Source: Rosa chinensis (taxonomy: Eukaryota; Streptophyta; Magnoliopsida; Rosales; Rosaceae). From it: 64,000 nt of DNA. The position numbers and the translations under genes are program-made. Below the pieces are notes generated by a model, which made no database searches, had not been told where the DNA came from, and worked only from the letters and a program-made list of their open reading frames with translations. Numbering within the stretch: position 1 is the stretch's first letter; the number at the start of each line of letters is the position of its first letter. Shown one piece after another: positions 20,601 through 31,368 of the stretch. The stretch lies in the NCBI RefSeq assembly GCF_002994745.2, contig NC_037092.1, positions 25,135,001 through 25,199,000 of the forward strand, read 5' to 3'.

Positions 20601-21932
20601 TGCAGACTTTTCATTTAGTTTGGTTCTTTTAACACCTGTTAAAGTGTTAGTACTGTTTGTGTTATTTTCAACAAGTAAAATTTCTTGTTGAGCCATTGAA
20701 CAATTTAACTGTAAATAATCATTCATAATAACACCAGAACCAATTTGAACAGAATTTTTAGAAATAAGAATTCCATTACTATCCATAACAAGTCTACAAC
20801 CAGATTTTACTAAAAGAGAAACCGAAACCAAATTCCTTCTCATGGAAGGTACATAAAAAACATTGTCCAAAACTAACAATTTTCCTAATCCTAAATAGAG
20901 CTTTAAGGTTCCAATAGCCTTGACTGCCACTCTCATGCCATTGCCTACACACAGGTTCACTTCATCACTTTTTGGGATTCTCCTCCTTATGAATCCCTGC
21001 AAAGAATTAGTAATATGAATAGGCGAGCCTGAATCTATCCACCAAGACTGTGGTTCAACATTTATAAGATTAATTTCTAAAGAAAAAACTGTATTAGAAA
21101 AAATCTTACCCTTTTTGGCTAACCAATTTTTATAGCCAGTGCAGTCCTTTTTCATGTGTCCTACTCTTTTGCAAAAGCAGCACTTGAACCTAAATGGCCT
21201 ATTTTCCTTGGCCACTGCAGCTGTTGAACTCTTAGTTATGGCTTTGATAGGCTTGAGCTTATTTTGGGGCTTTTTCCTTTTAGGCTTCTCAATGAGGTTA
21301 ATGGTTGTAGCAGGTTCCTTTTCTTCCTTGATCCTAGATTCTTCATCCACACAGATGGATATAAGTTCATCTAGAGTCCAGTTTCCCTTTTGAGAGTTGT
21401 AACTGGTCCTAAGATGACTAAAACTGTTAGGCAAGGAATGTAGTGCATAATGCACTACCTGCTCATCCCTAACCCCCATCAAGAGCTCCCTGAGTCTGCC
21501 ATTTATATTGATCATCTTCATAATATGCTCTCTAACTCCCCCTGAACCCATGTAGTTCAAATCATGAAACTCCTTGGTTAGCCTAGCAGCTTCTGCCTTT
21601 TCACTTTCTTTAAACTTAGCACCTATGAGTTCCAAAAAATCTGATGCTAGCTCGGGTTCTTCTATACTTCCTCTGACAGTCTTGGACATAGAGGTACGAA
21701 TGAGGTTCTTAGCCATTCTATTGGATTTATGCCACTTCTTGTAAAGATCAGTTTCCTTCTTAGTGCTCTTTTCAGTTAACTCTTCAGGTTTGTCCTCAGT
21801 GAAGCAATAGTCTATGTTCTCATGCATTCCCATATAGTTCTCTACAGAATCTAGCCAAGCTCTATAGTTGGTTCCAGTTAGCATCAAGACACTGTTCAAG
21901 TTCATGTAAGAGTTACCTAAGGAGCAAAACAA
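17676..21932 (-). pseudogene. Copia-2 gag-pol polyprotein, two in-frame stops
   Basis: One reading frame runs from ATG 21932 to the stop at 17676 (about 1418 codons) with only two interruptions: TGA at 19535-19533, inside the Val-Thr repeat, and TAA at 19190-19188. Domains in order: Gag capsid (start MFCSLGNSYMNLNSVLMLTG); zinc knuckle CCFCKRVGHMKKDC; protease WWIDSGSPIHITNSL; integrase zinc domain WHRRLGHVSKERLK with CVEC; integrase core THTDICGPF-like start, VRSDRGGEFYG and NGVAERKN; a linker made of Val-Thr repeats; RT with NAVWELVEPD and catalytic YVDDILLAS; RNase H with FSDSDFAGNYPDSKKSTCG. Protein order and motifs are standard copia. The linker repeat is not a feature I know from other copia polyproteins. 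Confidence 0.93.
19395..19625 (-). repeat. 12-bp minisatellite in Copia-2 coding region (Val-Thr repeat)
   Basis: About 19 imperfect copies of a 12-bp unit such as gtcagtgacatg on the plus strand. On the minus strand each unit encodes four residues, giving strings like HVTDHVTD and QVTGQVTD between integrase and RT. The unit length is a multiple of three, so copy-number change keeps the frame. One unit has become a TGA stop. Confidence 0.9.
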
Positions 21933-22326
21933 AAATTCGTGTGAGTTCTCAATTTGTAAAGAAAATAACTTTAAGTTTTCTGTGTTTTATTTAGCTTTAA
22001 GCAACCAAAACAAGAACATACAGAAAACCTAAACAATCCATACTTGCATTCATATCAGTCCATAACCAAAAATAATGTTAAGCAACACTTTTGAGCAGAA
22101 GCATAACATCCCGGAGTTCTTTATCAATATACCATGTTCAATGAAAACAAGTTATCCAAAGAAATTTATCCACATCTTTAGACAGAAGAAAAATTTCTAA
22201 GTATCCATATTTATTTTCATCAAGCACGCATATTGCTGTTTTGTATTCTAAAACCATACTTGACCACATCTTTGGAAGATAAAACTGAAGCATAGTTTTA
22301 AAACACAAAACACAATTTCAGTTTTG

Positions 22327-22524
22327 TTACTCGATTAGTTACTTGATTAGTTACCTGACCAGTTACTTGGTCAGTGACCTGGCCAGTTACATGGTCAGTG
22401 ACCTGACCAGTTACATGGTCAGTGACCTGACCAGTTACTTGGTCAGTGACCTGACCAGTTACTTGGTCAGTGACCCGACCAGTTACATGGTCAGTGACCT
22501 GACTAGTTGGTCAGTTACCTGATC
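22327..22524 (-). repeat. Copia-2 leader minisatellite array A
   Basis: About 16 imperfect 12-bp units, best seen as a 24-bp pair (gaccagttacatggtcagtg plus acct on the plus strand). The unit is a partial inverted repeat because ggtca and tgacc-like halves alternate. It is outside any gag-pol frame. Confidence 0.9.
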
Positions 22525-23053
22525 ATTGTTTTCTGCCAACATCAATGAAGAATGCTTTGTGCATCATAATCACTTATGCCAACAGAACACCACAAAACCC
22601 ATGAGCTTTTAACTTTATATTCTACCCAGATTCATCCTTGTAAGAAAATTAAGCTCTCATATCTGTCAATTTTAATAATGTGTAAAAAATTCTGGGAGAT
22701 TTTTTGTTCTTCATGCAATTTTTACACAATCACAGATACAATACCATATCATCAATCAATTCAACATGCATATTCAAGCATAACCAAAATTGATTTGATT
22801 CCAAGAAACCACAGAACAATCAAGAAATTGTAAATTTCATCCGGTCACCATCTACTCTAACCTAACGCACGCCGGGAATGCAACTAGTGTTCTTGAGCAC
22901 AATCAAAATTCAATTATCATGCTATGAATCGAAATCAATTTCCATAGAAAAACCTGTTTTTGCTTTTTTCCCCAATTTGCTGCTAAAAATCACAGCGGAA
23001 GCATGAATTTGGTATTTAACCAGATGCAGCAATCGACTTAAGTAACTTACCTT

Positions 23054-23130
23054 GATCAGTTACATGACCAGTTACATGGTCAGTTACCTGATCAGTGACT
23101 TGGTCAGTTACCTGACCAGTTACTTGATCC
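23054..23130 (-). repeat. Copia-2 leader minisatellite array B
   Basis: About six imperfect 12-bp units of the same family, roughly 80 bp downstream of the primer site in the transcript. Confidence 0.88.
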
Positions 23131-23211
23131 GTAAAGCAAAAACCCTTTCTTTTTTTTTTTGTGTGTTTGTTTTGCAAAACCCTTCAACGATTTTGATACT
23201 TGTGAGCCTAT

Positions 23212-23223
23212 GCTTTGATACCA
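23212..23223 (-). other. Copia-2 primer-binding site (tRNA-Met type)
   Basis: On the minus strand tggtatcaaagc, one mismatch from the plant initiator tRNA-Met complement tggtatcagagc, 2 nt inside the 5' LTR. Confidence 0.85.
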
Positions 23224-23225
23224 AT

Positions 23226-23699
23226 TGTTAAAAACCATATACATGCTCACAATATATGCACACAATCATAAAAGGGATTAAGGCTTACCTTCAACAATCA
23301 CTGGCATGGATTCCATCTTATGCTACAAACACGAACACTGAATATGGCCTTCTGTTACTTACCAATTTGCTTCTCAATGGACAGAACAATATTCAAAACG
23401 TCGGTAGTAATCAGGGACCAATTCATCTGTATATATAGGAGACTTAACCCTCAAGAAGCTTCCCATTAAAGCTATCCATATCGGTTTAGGTTTCCTAGTT
23501 AGATTCTTAATGTAACACTTCATTGTAATCTTTCTTGCAGACTAAGAATAGGATTACTTACCTTAATGAATAGATACACTGCTTCATTAAGTTACAAGTA
23601 TTGATTTACTGTTTGTATCCATGTTAAACTAGGATTGATATTAAGCTAATTATCAATTACTTTATGATGATATGTGTTATGTCCATATTTGATCTTACA
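23226..23699 (-). repeat. Copia-2 5' LTR
   Basis: 474 bp, nearly identical to 16586-17059. It is the promoter-side LTR because pol reads on the minus strand. Confidence 0.95.
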
Positions 23700-23779
23700 T
23701 TAAGGAGATTGGATATTAGTTTCACCTATGAGAAATTGAGAATCGAATCAGACACTCTAGGAGATAGAAAATTGAAATA

Positions 23780-24870
23780 TATTAAACCAACCTAAGCATA
23801 CAGTATAAACCGGCCAACCTCTTCCCTGGACAGTATAAACCAGCCTCTTTCCTGAAAAGCAAAACAGGCAAGACCCGAGCAACTAGCTTGTATTGCACTT
23901 TCCAGGTTTGAGAATTAATGTGCTCTAGAATACGTCTATTTGTACATTTCTTGTCCAATAACATAACCAACGTACCATCCTTACTCTCTTTTCGAATACC
24001 TTCCAAATGTGTAAGTCGTCGAGTAGAAGAGGAGAAAGCTACAGTACGTTCTATATCTTTCACATCAACTGATCGAAAGTAATAGGCAGATAGAAGCTGG
24101 TCTGAATTTGCTAGCTAATCACTGGAAATTAATGATAGTAAGCACTTTGGTGTTTCATGGACAAGGAATCGAGTTATATGCATGTGATTGTTTATGAAGA
24201 GGAAAATCACATGAGGATGTCTGGACGTTAACAGCAATGAGTGTATGAGAAGGTACTCCCAAGTTTTTTCTTTTGTAGGAGCACGCAGTTGATAGAAACC
24301 GAACACTTACCGTGTTCACTACTTATATAGCATGTACCTTTTGACATAAACCGTAGCTTAATTTACCACCTACCACTTCCAGGCTTATACATACGCATGC
24401 CTGAAAGTACTCTAAAGAATCTGAATACATTTGATCAGCCACTCGGCGTCTACGTCTACATCTAGGCATACAAACAAACCTCGATCTCTCTTGAAGGGCA
24501 AAACAAGCAAGAGCACGAGCACGAGCAACTCATCGATCGCTAGGTCAAATAATGTACTCTAGAATGTCGTTAGGTACATTTCTTGTCCAAGAAGAATAAC
24601 CAACCCGCTTTTCTCAGTTGTCAATCAATTCCTTGGTCACGCGCAAGAAGAAAAAGGAGACAGAGCTCTGTCTTTCACTATCAACAGAAAGCAACAGGCC
24701 GAGTGAAGAAGCTAGTTTTGAATTTGCTAAGCATGTTCTGGAAATCAATTAAGCAATGATGGTAAAGGATTGGACTTTGGTGTGTGGTGGAAAAGGATCG
24801 GAATCGATCGAGTTATTTATTACGACTGTTCTGTTTATGAAAATGAAAAATCACAAGAGAATGAATTGAT
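23780..24870 (-). repeat. Diverged tandem duplication (two units about 640 bp apart) of unknown origin
   Basis: Blocks in 23840-24220 recur at 24480-24860 in the same order with offsets of 632-645 bp: a gcaaaac.gcaagA.C.cGAGCAACT block, a gtacatttcttgtccaa block, and a tttatgaa.a.gaaaaatcaca block. On the minus strand unit 1 has an open frame (24114 to 23782) starting from a non-ATG region, interrupted in unit 2 by many stops. A minus-strand TATA-like tgctatataagtag lies at about 24319-24332. It may be the duplicated 5' region of a lost gene. I do not recognise the peptide. Confidence 0.45.
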
Positions 24871-26210
24871 TCTCTTGAGCTTTTTAACAAAAACCTAGCT
24901 TTACTACCTACCATGTACACGGTACGTCCAGGCTTGATATGGATGCTTAATCAAAACTCTAGGACCGTACGACACATCATGATCTTCATATGCACGTCTC
25001 TCTCAGAATCGCATATATATCTCCGAAATGAATCAAGTTTTGAATATGTATGGACCCTATTTATTTGTTAGTATATGTATAAATATATTATATTCTAACA
25101 ATGACATACCATTACAAGATTTTGTCAATGATTTTCTCGTTGAACGTACGTTCTTTAAATTATACGCGTGTATGACACAAATTTTTTAAATATATGCATC
25201 TATATACAACAACCCCGACAATCAGAAAGAGGCCAGGTTACGAATGAAAGAGTATGTACGTACATGAATTTCATGTTGTACGTGTTAAAAATGCCTAGAT
25301 AAATTCCTTATCAAATGAGAAGATAAATTTATTAAATTAGGCCAAGTTAGTTAACCTAAATTTGAATGATTAAAACTTGAAACCCAAAATTGTTACACTA
25401 TATGGATGAACAAATTTTGATGAAAGCTATCCATGTAGTGGGGATAGACCCTTTCTTGTTTTGGCCTAGGTTCTTTGGCTAAGCATACTCGGGTTGCCTA
25501 TGCTCTGAGCTTTGGATATCCTTATTAGCGATTGTAATTAATCTTTCATTTAATTATTTAATAAAATAAAAATGGATAACCTACATTGTACTATGATTAT
25601 ATGATCACGGCAGGTAATTGGAAGCAAAAGATTTCCCAGAAACACAAGTCTATCTATACCATTTTGCACGTTAAAGGCAATTAATGGGGAACTTAACGAT
25701 GGACAAAGACTGCATTGAGATTGATAGCAGCATGATAGCATGATTAGCATCGACATCTTTTAAACTCGTAAATTGAATTGTGGTTCTCAAAATGCACAAG
25801 AAAACTGCATGAAATCAAAGCTTACACCTTAAACATAATCATTACAACTTCGATAAAAAACCAATGGGAATCGAAAACCAATGTTATAAATCTGAACATT
25901 CTATCTTAGTTAAATAGTTATTATTGACTAAGATAATGACATATCTCAATTGATCGACTAATAATATTTTACGGTGCTTCGAGCTATTATATATCTGACT
26001 AATTTTGAGGCCTGAAACAGATTACAAAGAAGAGGTCCTCCACCTACCATATATATTAGGAAGGAATCAGATTGATACATGGCAGCTTCTTGTGGACACA
26101 ACACAAACAATGAATCAAAGCAGGGCATGCTGCAATGTCATGAAACAATTACTTGTCATCATATTTCATGCGCACCAGAGAAAAGGGATAGATATTTTAA
26201 ATGCTATCCA
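24871..26210. other. Non-coding AT-rich stretch
   Basis: No ORF with a recognisable product on either strand; small ORFs at 25550-25756 and 26005-26235 look random. No repeat structure noticed. Confidence 0.55.
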
Positions 26211-26260
26211 AGTTTTGGCTTCTCAAATAAATTGAAGTTTTGGCTTCTCAAATAAATTGA
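26211..26260 (+). repeat. 25-bp perfect tandem duplication
   Basis: agttttggcttctcaaataa plus attga occurs twice in direct succession. Confidence 0.9.
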
Positions 26261-26283
26261 TATCCAAACATATTAGTCAATCA

Positions 26284-26398
26284 ACGAGGTTACGGAACTA
26301 GTAGAAAACACATCAATTTGGGTATTGCAGAAAAAAACTTGCAGGAAGTTATTGTAGTGTTCAAATTGATGTGTTTTCTACTAGTTCCGTAACCTCGT
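26284..26398. repeat. Perfect 36-bp inverted repeat with 43-bp loop
   Basis: Arm 1 (26284-26319, starts acgaggttacggaactagta) is the exact reverse complement of arm 2 (26363-26398). Such a perfect stem is unusual in decayed intergenic DNA and implies recent formation. Part of arm 2 plus loop (26334-26384) is repeated directly at 26404-26455 with several mismatches, so a direct duplication with inversion may have produced it. No coding content. Confidence 0.95.
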
Positions 26399-26455
26399 CT
26401 TGAAAAAACTTACGGGCAGTTATTGTAGAGTTCAAATTGATGAGTTTTTCTATAG

Positions 26456-27449
26456 TTTGGCTACCCTTATCGATCCATTTCAAAGTTTTTGTAACAGATT
26501 CTCTAAGGGGACAATGCTCAAGTATTATTTGTGATTGGCTCTTAGGTTGAGCTAAGCGAGTTAAAAACAAACCTTGGTCACTCGAATCTCAATCGGCTTG
26601 TTTAAGAAATCGGACTACATAACTTGTGAGAGCTCGGAACCTTCGTCAATCTAAGGGAAATCGATTCTAAAACGGAGGGATCTGTGTCACAGTTTTATCA
26701 AAATATGATGATCAGTATATGTGTTTTGTAATCTAGACTGCTACAAGTAGTTTTGCCTCTCTTTTTTGGCTAATGGCAATTCTCGGTGCATTTGCAGTGG
26801 GCCTCTACCCGCACATTATCCGAAAGCCCATTTACTTTGACCCACCTCGGTGCACGTGTGACACATTTATAATAATTCTAAAAATTGATCTGCAATTAAG
26901 AACTATAATTGAAGGTGTGAAATTACAGGTTTGGGCTCCTGTCGCCTGAAAAAGACGGGGCGGCGATAATGAAAAGGGCCTGTGTCACAGACCATTCCCG
27001 CCTTTTTTCGACCACCAGACACGCCCACACGTCCGCACGTGTATGAGGATACTCGAAGGGCCCCACCATCAAAGTCCTTCTCGGACTTATGTGTGTGTCT
27101 GTGGAAATGATACGTCCCTCTCCCTCCCAGGTGTCTTGCCCTCTGTCCATCCAACATTAAACCTTTCTGTACTATACTACTATTCATTATCCCTTTTTTC
27201 TTTTTCTTTTTCTTTTTTTGGTCTGAATACTACTATACATTATCCTAACCTCAATGATTATTATTAGCTCTTTTACTTGGTAAAAAAAAAATTGGTTTCT
27301 ACGTGGTGGATTGAAGAATATTTCTTACTTAGATGAAAGAATTTTGTAAACCAACCTGCTTTTCTTCGTCAATTGCAATAGAAGCACGTATTTTTTGGTG
27401 AATTAGTTTTATTCTTTTTGTCCAATAAAATAGATAGAAAAAGCAAAGA
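26456..27449. other. Non-coding, GC-richer block with G-box motifs
   Basis: Between 26740 and 27130 the sequence becomes GC-richer and holds two CACGTG G-boxes (about 26855 and 27035). ORFs on both strands here overlap one another and match nothing known. It could be promoter DNA of a gene not present in the window; no TATA plus start codon could be linked to a product. Confidence 0.35.
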
Positions 27450-28335
27450 TTTTTTTTTTAGGGCAACGGAATCAGTTTCCATTAATAATATCAATGACCT
27501 AATTTGGTCAATCTAGAGGGATTCGAGAATCCCTCATATTACATCTCAATGCACAAATCAATCTACATAAAGCAGAGCAAAAAAACTCCAAAAAATAAAT
27601 AAAAAGAAAATACCAAAAAAAAAAAAACCCCTACACTAAAACAGAGCAACCAACTTGACATGCATTGACGCCTAAGACCCTTATGATGTACATCGCCACT
27701 CATCAATCAGCAAACAACAACTATCAAGGGCAGAGAGCAACAAAAAAACTGAAAGCCTCTCCACTTAGGCCCAAAAGAAAAGGGAAAGAAAAATGGGTGA
27801 CCCAACCAGGCTGCAGCTCGACCAGACAGGGCCCACGGGCCATCACCCACCTCCTTCCCTTCATCCTTCAGATTGATCTGATCGGAGTCAGAGGACAGCG
27901 CTTCGTCCACTCTGGCAGCCGGCCTTGACTCTCCCCCATCGTCGTGGTCTGGGAAGAAGCCCCCGACTCAATCCGACCTCAAGTCAAAGCCCCACTAAAC
28001 TCTCCGAACTGACTGCCGAACCCCGCTGTGCTACCACCGCTGCAAAACTTGACGCCACCAAATCTGGCCAACTGCACCGTGCTCAGAGCCCACACTCTCT
28101 ATCGCCTCCGTCAAAAGTCGTTGCTAATCAAAACCTTACCACCTCAAGATGGGCCGTCGAACGATCCCCAGAAACAACCAACGTTGTTGACCAAGAAACT
28201 CACTGTCACCCTTTCTGCTCTTAGTCTGAATACTGCACGATCGCCGCCACCGCCACACGAAGCCCTAAGTTTCGCACTCGAAGTCGCTCCGCATTACTCG
28301 GAGGTCTCCTGTCAACTCTAACTCCAAAGGTCAAA
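27450..28335 (-). mobile_element. Probable minus-strand retroposon (poly-T start, GC-rich body)
   Basis: It starts with a run of T at 27450-27459 (a polyA tail on the minus strand), followed by agggcaacggaatcagtttc, similar in layout to the end at 63168. The body is GC-rich until about 28330, then composition drops back to AT-rich. gaaaaagc flanks both sides loosely (27437-27444 and 28340-28347), but it does not abut the T run, so the TSD is uncertain. ORFs on the plus strand at 27665-28321 overlap and match nothing I know. Confidence 0.4.
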
Positions 28336-28347
28336 GTCTGAAAAAGC

Positions 28348-30837
28348 TAATGATTGAACATGTGTAATCATCATTGTTCGTACAATTATTTGGGAGGATA
28401 AATAATTATGATATTTTCCGTTTAGACTCAAATTTCACATGGAGGTGGATTCATCTCTCATGCTTCACATGTTTACATTATGATCTTGAGTTCTTGACAG
28501 ATCTACAAGAAAGGGGGTCTAGGTTATAGATGCCGTACGTAATTAACACCTTTTTATTCAATTTGACTTGGTGGGTTTCAATTTCCCCCTCAAAATATAT
28601 TTTTGTAATAAAGAATATTTTACTTTTTCCTTAGTTTATGATTTCACTAATTTTTTTTTAAATCAAAAAAAAAATTATGAAAGTTGTGGCTGCTTTGTCC
28701 TCTCTCACCAAGCGTGCATCTCTTCTTTCGCTTTCACAAGTCTGCGTTGAAAGTTCACCAAATAAGAAACTCAATATGAAAAAAGCTAGGGTCTATTTAG
28801 CTAGCTGATGAATTAGCAAACCCTAATATGTGTAAGCAAACACCTACCTTCTTTCAACCACGATTGTATACATAATAAATAATGCCAACTATTTTTAAGG
28901 TGCTAATATTATCTAATCTTTAAAACGAGAAATCTGTACCGCATAAAATTCTCAAACTACTTGTTTACAAAATGGGAGTGATTACGGAGTAAAACTATTC
29001 CTACGTTTACAAACACATAAAGGAATCATAATGATTCCGGATAAAAGTATTCATGCGTTTACTAACACATGAAGGAATCAGAATGGGTGTAAGTCTCACC
29101 TCTATATAAGGAATCGATTTCTGAATACTCAGGAATTTGATTTCAAAGGGGGGAGATGAGTTTAGAAATCAACTCCTCCGGAATCAATACCAATTCCTTT
29201 CTTCTCTCATTCTAGTTGTCTCCGATTCATAATTATTTTCCATTCCAAGTAAGTAAACTTGCCATTAGTTCCTTCAACATTACCAATTCGCTTGGCTGAT
29301 CCAAGGATCATTACTTGAACCATGCGTCAACACTCAGATTAACTCACCAGTTGACTTGGAAGATTTATTTAATTTTTTCGTTTTCTCGACATCAATCCCC
29401 GACTAGTTAATTGTATAATAGTTACTCTTCAAAATCAAGGGATTCTGTCGATCTCTTCCCTCTTGCATTTTATTTAGTACTACAGCAGCACATTCTTTTC
29501 CACTTCTCCATAAGATCTCTGCTCTCCTTTCTGCTTCATTTCTTTACCAAGTCCCATGAAATATTTTCCTTCTACTTAATTAAATCAAGTTTGGCATTTT
29601 GTGTTATTCACTATAGCTGCACATTATTTTCCAATTTTCCATGATGTTGTCTTTTTGTTCTCGCAAATTTTCCATGAGCTTTCTAAGTTTTCTCTTCTTG
29701 ATCAGTTACATCACTTACATGTAATAAAAGATCAGTGTATACTATGCAGTTTTTCTAGTCTTGAACGTTATTTACTGTAGCAGCACATTTTTTTTCTAGT
29801 CATCACAAAATTCTCTTTTTAGGGTTCGTTCGGTGCTATTCTCCAAAACAGTTTTTAATTTATCAAATGTGAAACCGTGCGGTATACATGTTAAGTGTAA
29901 TAAATCTTAAAAATATAGAGAATAATTTTGATAATATACCAGTTATATAGAAACAAATTGGGTTTATGTTTTTCTTTTAACACCCTCCTCAACTCTGGGC
30001 TAGATTAATTCAAGAAAAAAAATCTATTAAGTGACATTATATATGAAACATATCCATGAGCTGCATCGAAATGTCAACATAAAGCTTCAAGACTTATGAG
30101 TATCCAAATAAATTAAATCAGAGATAACAAGAAGAATCGAAAGACTAAGACCCAACAAGTAGTAATAAAACCAACAAAATATCATATGTACATCCATAAC
30201 ATAACAAACAAATATCGAGCCCACAGAAAAAAAAAAAAAAATCTCAACTTATGTATTAGGTACTTGGTATCCAACCAATACATTATTTCTTTACAAAACA
30301 ATTAGACATTATTGATGAATCCAACTGCACAAAAACAAGAAAAATTTCCATGCTTGGCAACTTGCAAAGGCTTCTTTGTTTATGTGTATGAGAGAGGATC
30401 TTAATTCCTTACCAAGCTCTTACTGATTTGAAGCTTCAAACCTTGCTTCCTCAATGCCTCAAATAAGAAATGTGAATCCATATGGGTGCGAAAAACTTTG
30501 CAAACCTTAAAATTTGCAAAACTTGAAATGTGGGATACTTTAAACTGTTCCCAGCTTTTAAGGTATATACGCTTCCAAAGGTGGCAAAAAAGTTGTTCAA
30601 AACGCATTTCCCAACATATATCAGTTGTGACTGCTCCATGCAACTTCTAAATTCTAGAAAATTTCGCGCATTGACACATTTGTTCAGATTGGTCGAACCA
30701 TGATAATTGTAATCCATAGGCACATTGTTTTAAGCCTGGCATGTTGCTCATTTGTGTTTATTTTGACAAATTGTTTGATTTCTAGTTATACACGCGGGGG
30801 AATTAGGATTCATAACGTTGGAGGGCCGGAACATAAA
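28348..30837. other. Non-coding AT-rich region, possible MITE at about 28957-29270
   Basis: No credible gene. At 28957-29270 a segment begins cttgtttacaaaatgggag and ends attccaagtaagtaaacttg, giving weak inverted ends around caagtttac, with internal repeats of cacataaaggaatca; this fits a MITE but no TSD was confirmed. Minus-strand ORFs at 30401-30723 overlap in two frames and are unrecognised. A run of A lies at about 30227-30241. Confidence 0.4.
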
Positions 30838-31116
30838 TATAATATAGGAAAATGATTTGTGGCCTAAGTCTAAAATTTGTGGCATTAATTTTAGGTGACA
30901 TACCATGTAATTATTGAGTAAAAAAACTATCTTATCCTTCCAAAATCTAATGGCTCTAAATTATTTTGGTTTTCATCTAAAAATAAAATATATTATTTTG
31001 ATTTTTTTTTCTTTTTCTTTTTTTTGTTATATATATATATATAATTATATTATATATGTATATATATAATTCGTACAGAAATTTATATATGTATATTCGA
31101 TGTAGAATTAATATGG

Positions 31117-31147
<31 letters not shown>

Positions 31148-31368
31148 TAATGCCATAATTCTAACCCACAAATTTTTTTTTTTAAAAAAAATTGATTAAA
31201 AAAAAGTCAAATTTAAAATTGATTCCACAAAAATGGAAAGAAAATATATTAATATCTTAATTATAACCCATCAAATTTGGTAAATTGAAGTAATATTCAA
31301 CTCTTTTAATAAATGAATTTAATAAAATTAATGGAAGATTAGTTTACCTTACACTAACAAGTTAATTA

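Larger units (their letters stand above)
21933..23211 (-). other. Copia-2 untranslated leader
   Basis: About 1.28 kb between the primer site and the gag start. It has no long ORF on the sense strand. It contains two more arrays of the same 12/24-bp minisatellite found in the coding region (22327-22524 and 23054-23130). Confidence 0.8.
16586..23699 (-). mobile_element. Copia-2, nearly intact Ty1/copia retrotransposon, TSD ttaag
   Basis: Two 474-bp LTRs (16586-17059 and 23226-23699) flank a single gag-pol frame read on the minus strand. The 5-bp TSD ttaag is present at 16581-16585 and 23700-23704. LTRs differ at about six positions by eye (about 98.7% identity), so the insertion is young. A tRNA-Met-like primer site and a polypurine tract are in the right places. 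The only coding damage I see is two in-frame stops, so this copy may be one or two mutations from its active parent. Confidence 0.96.

Noticed and set aside
27665..28321. Overlapping plus-strand ORFs rich in Pro, Ser and Thr
   Set aside because: They are antisense to the probable minus-strand retroposon and overlap in two frames without recognisable domains.
30401..30723. Two overlapping minus-strand ORFs, at first resembling a receptor-kinase extracellular fragment
   Set aside because: Only a few Cys and Trp positions fit, there is no continuing frame and no signal peptide; not supportable.
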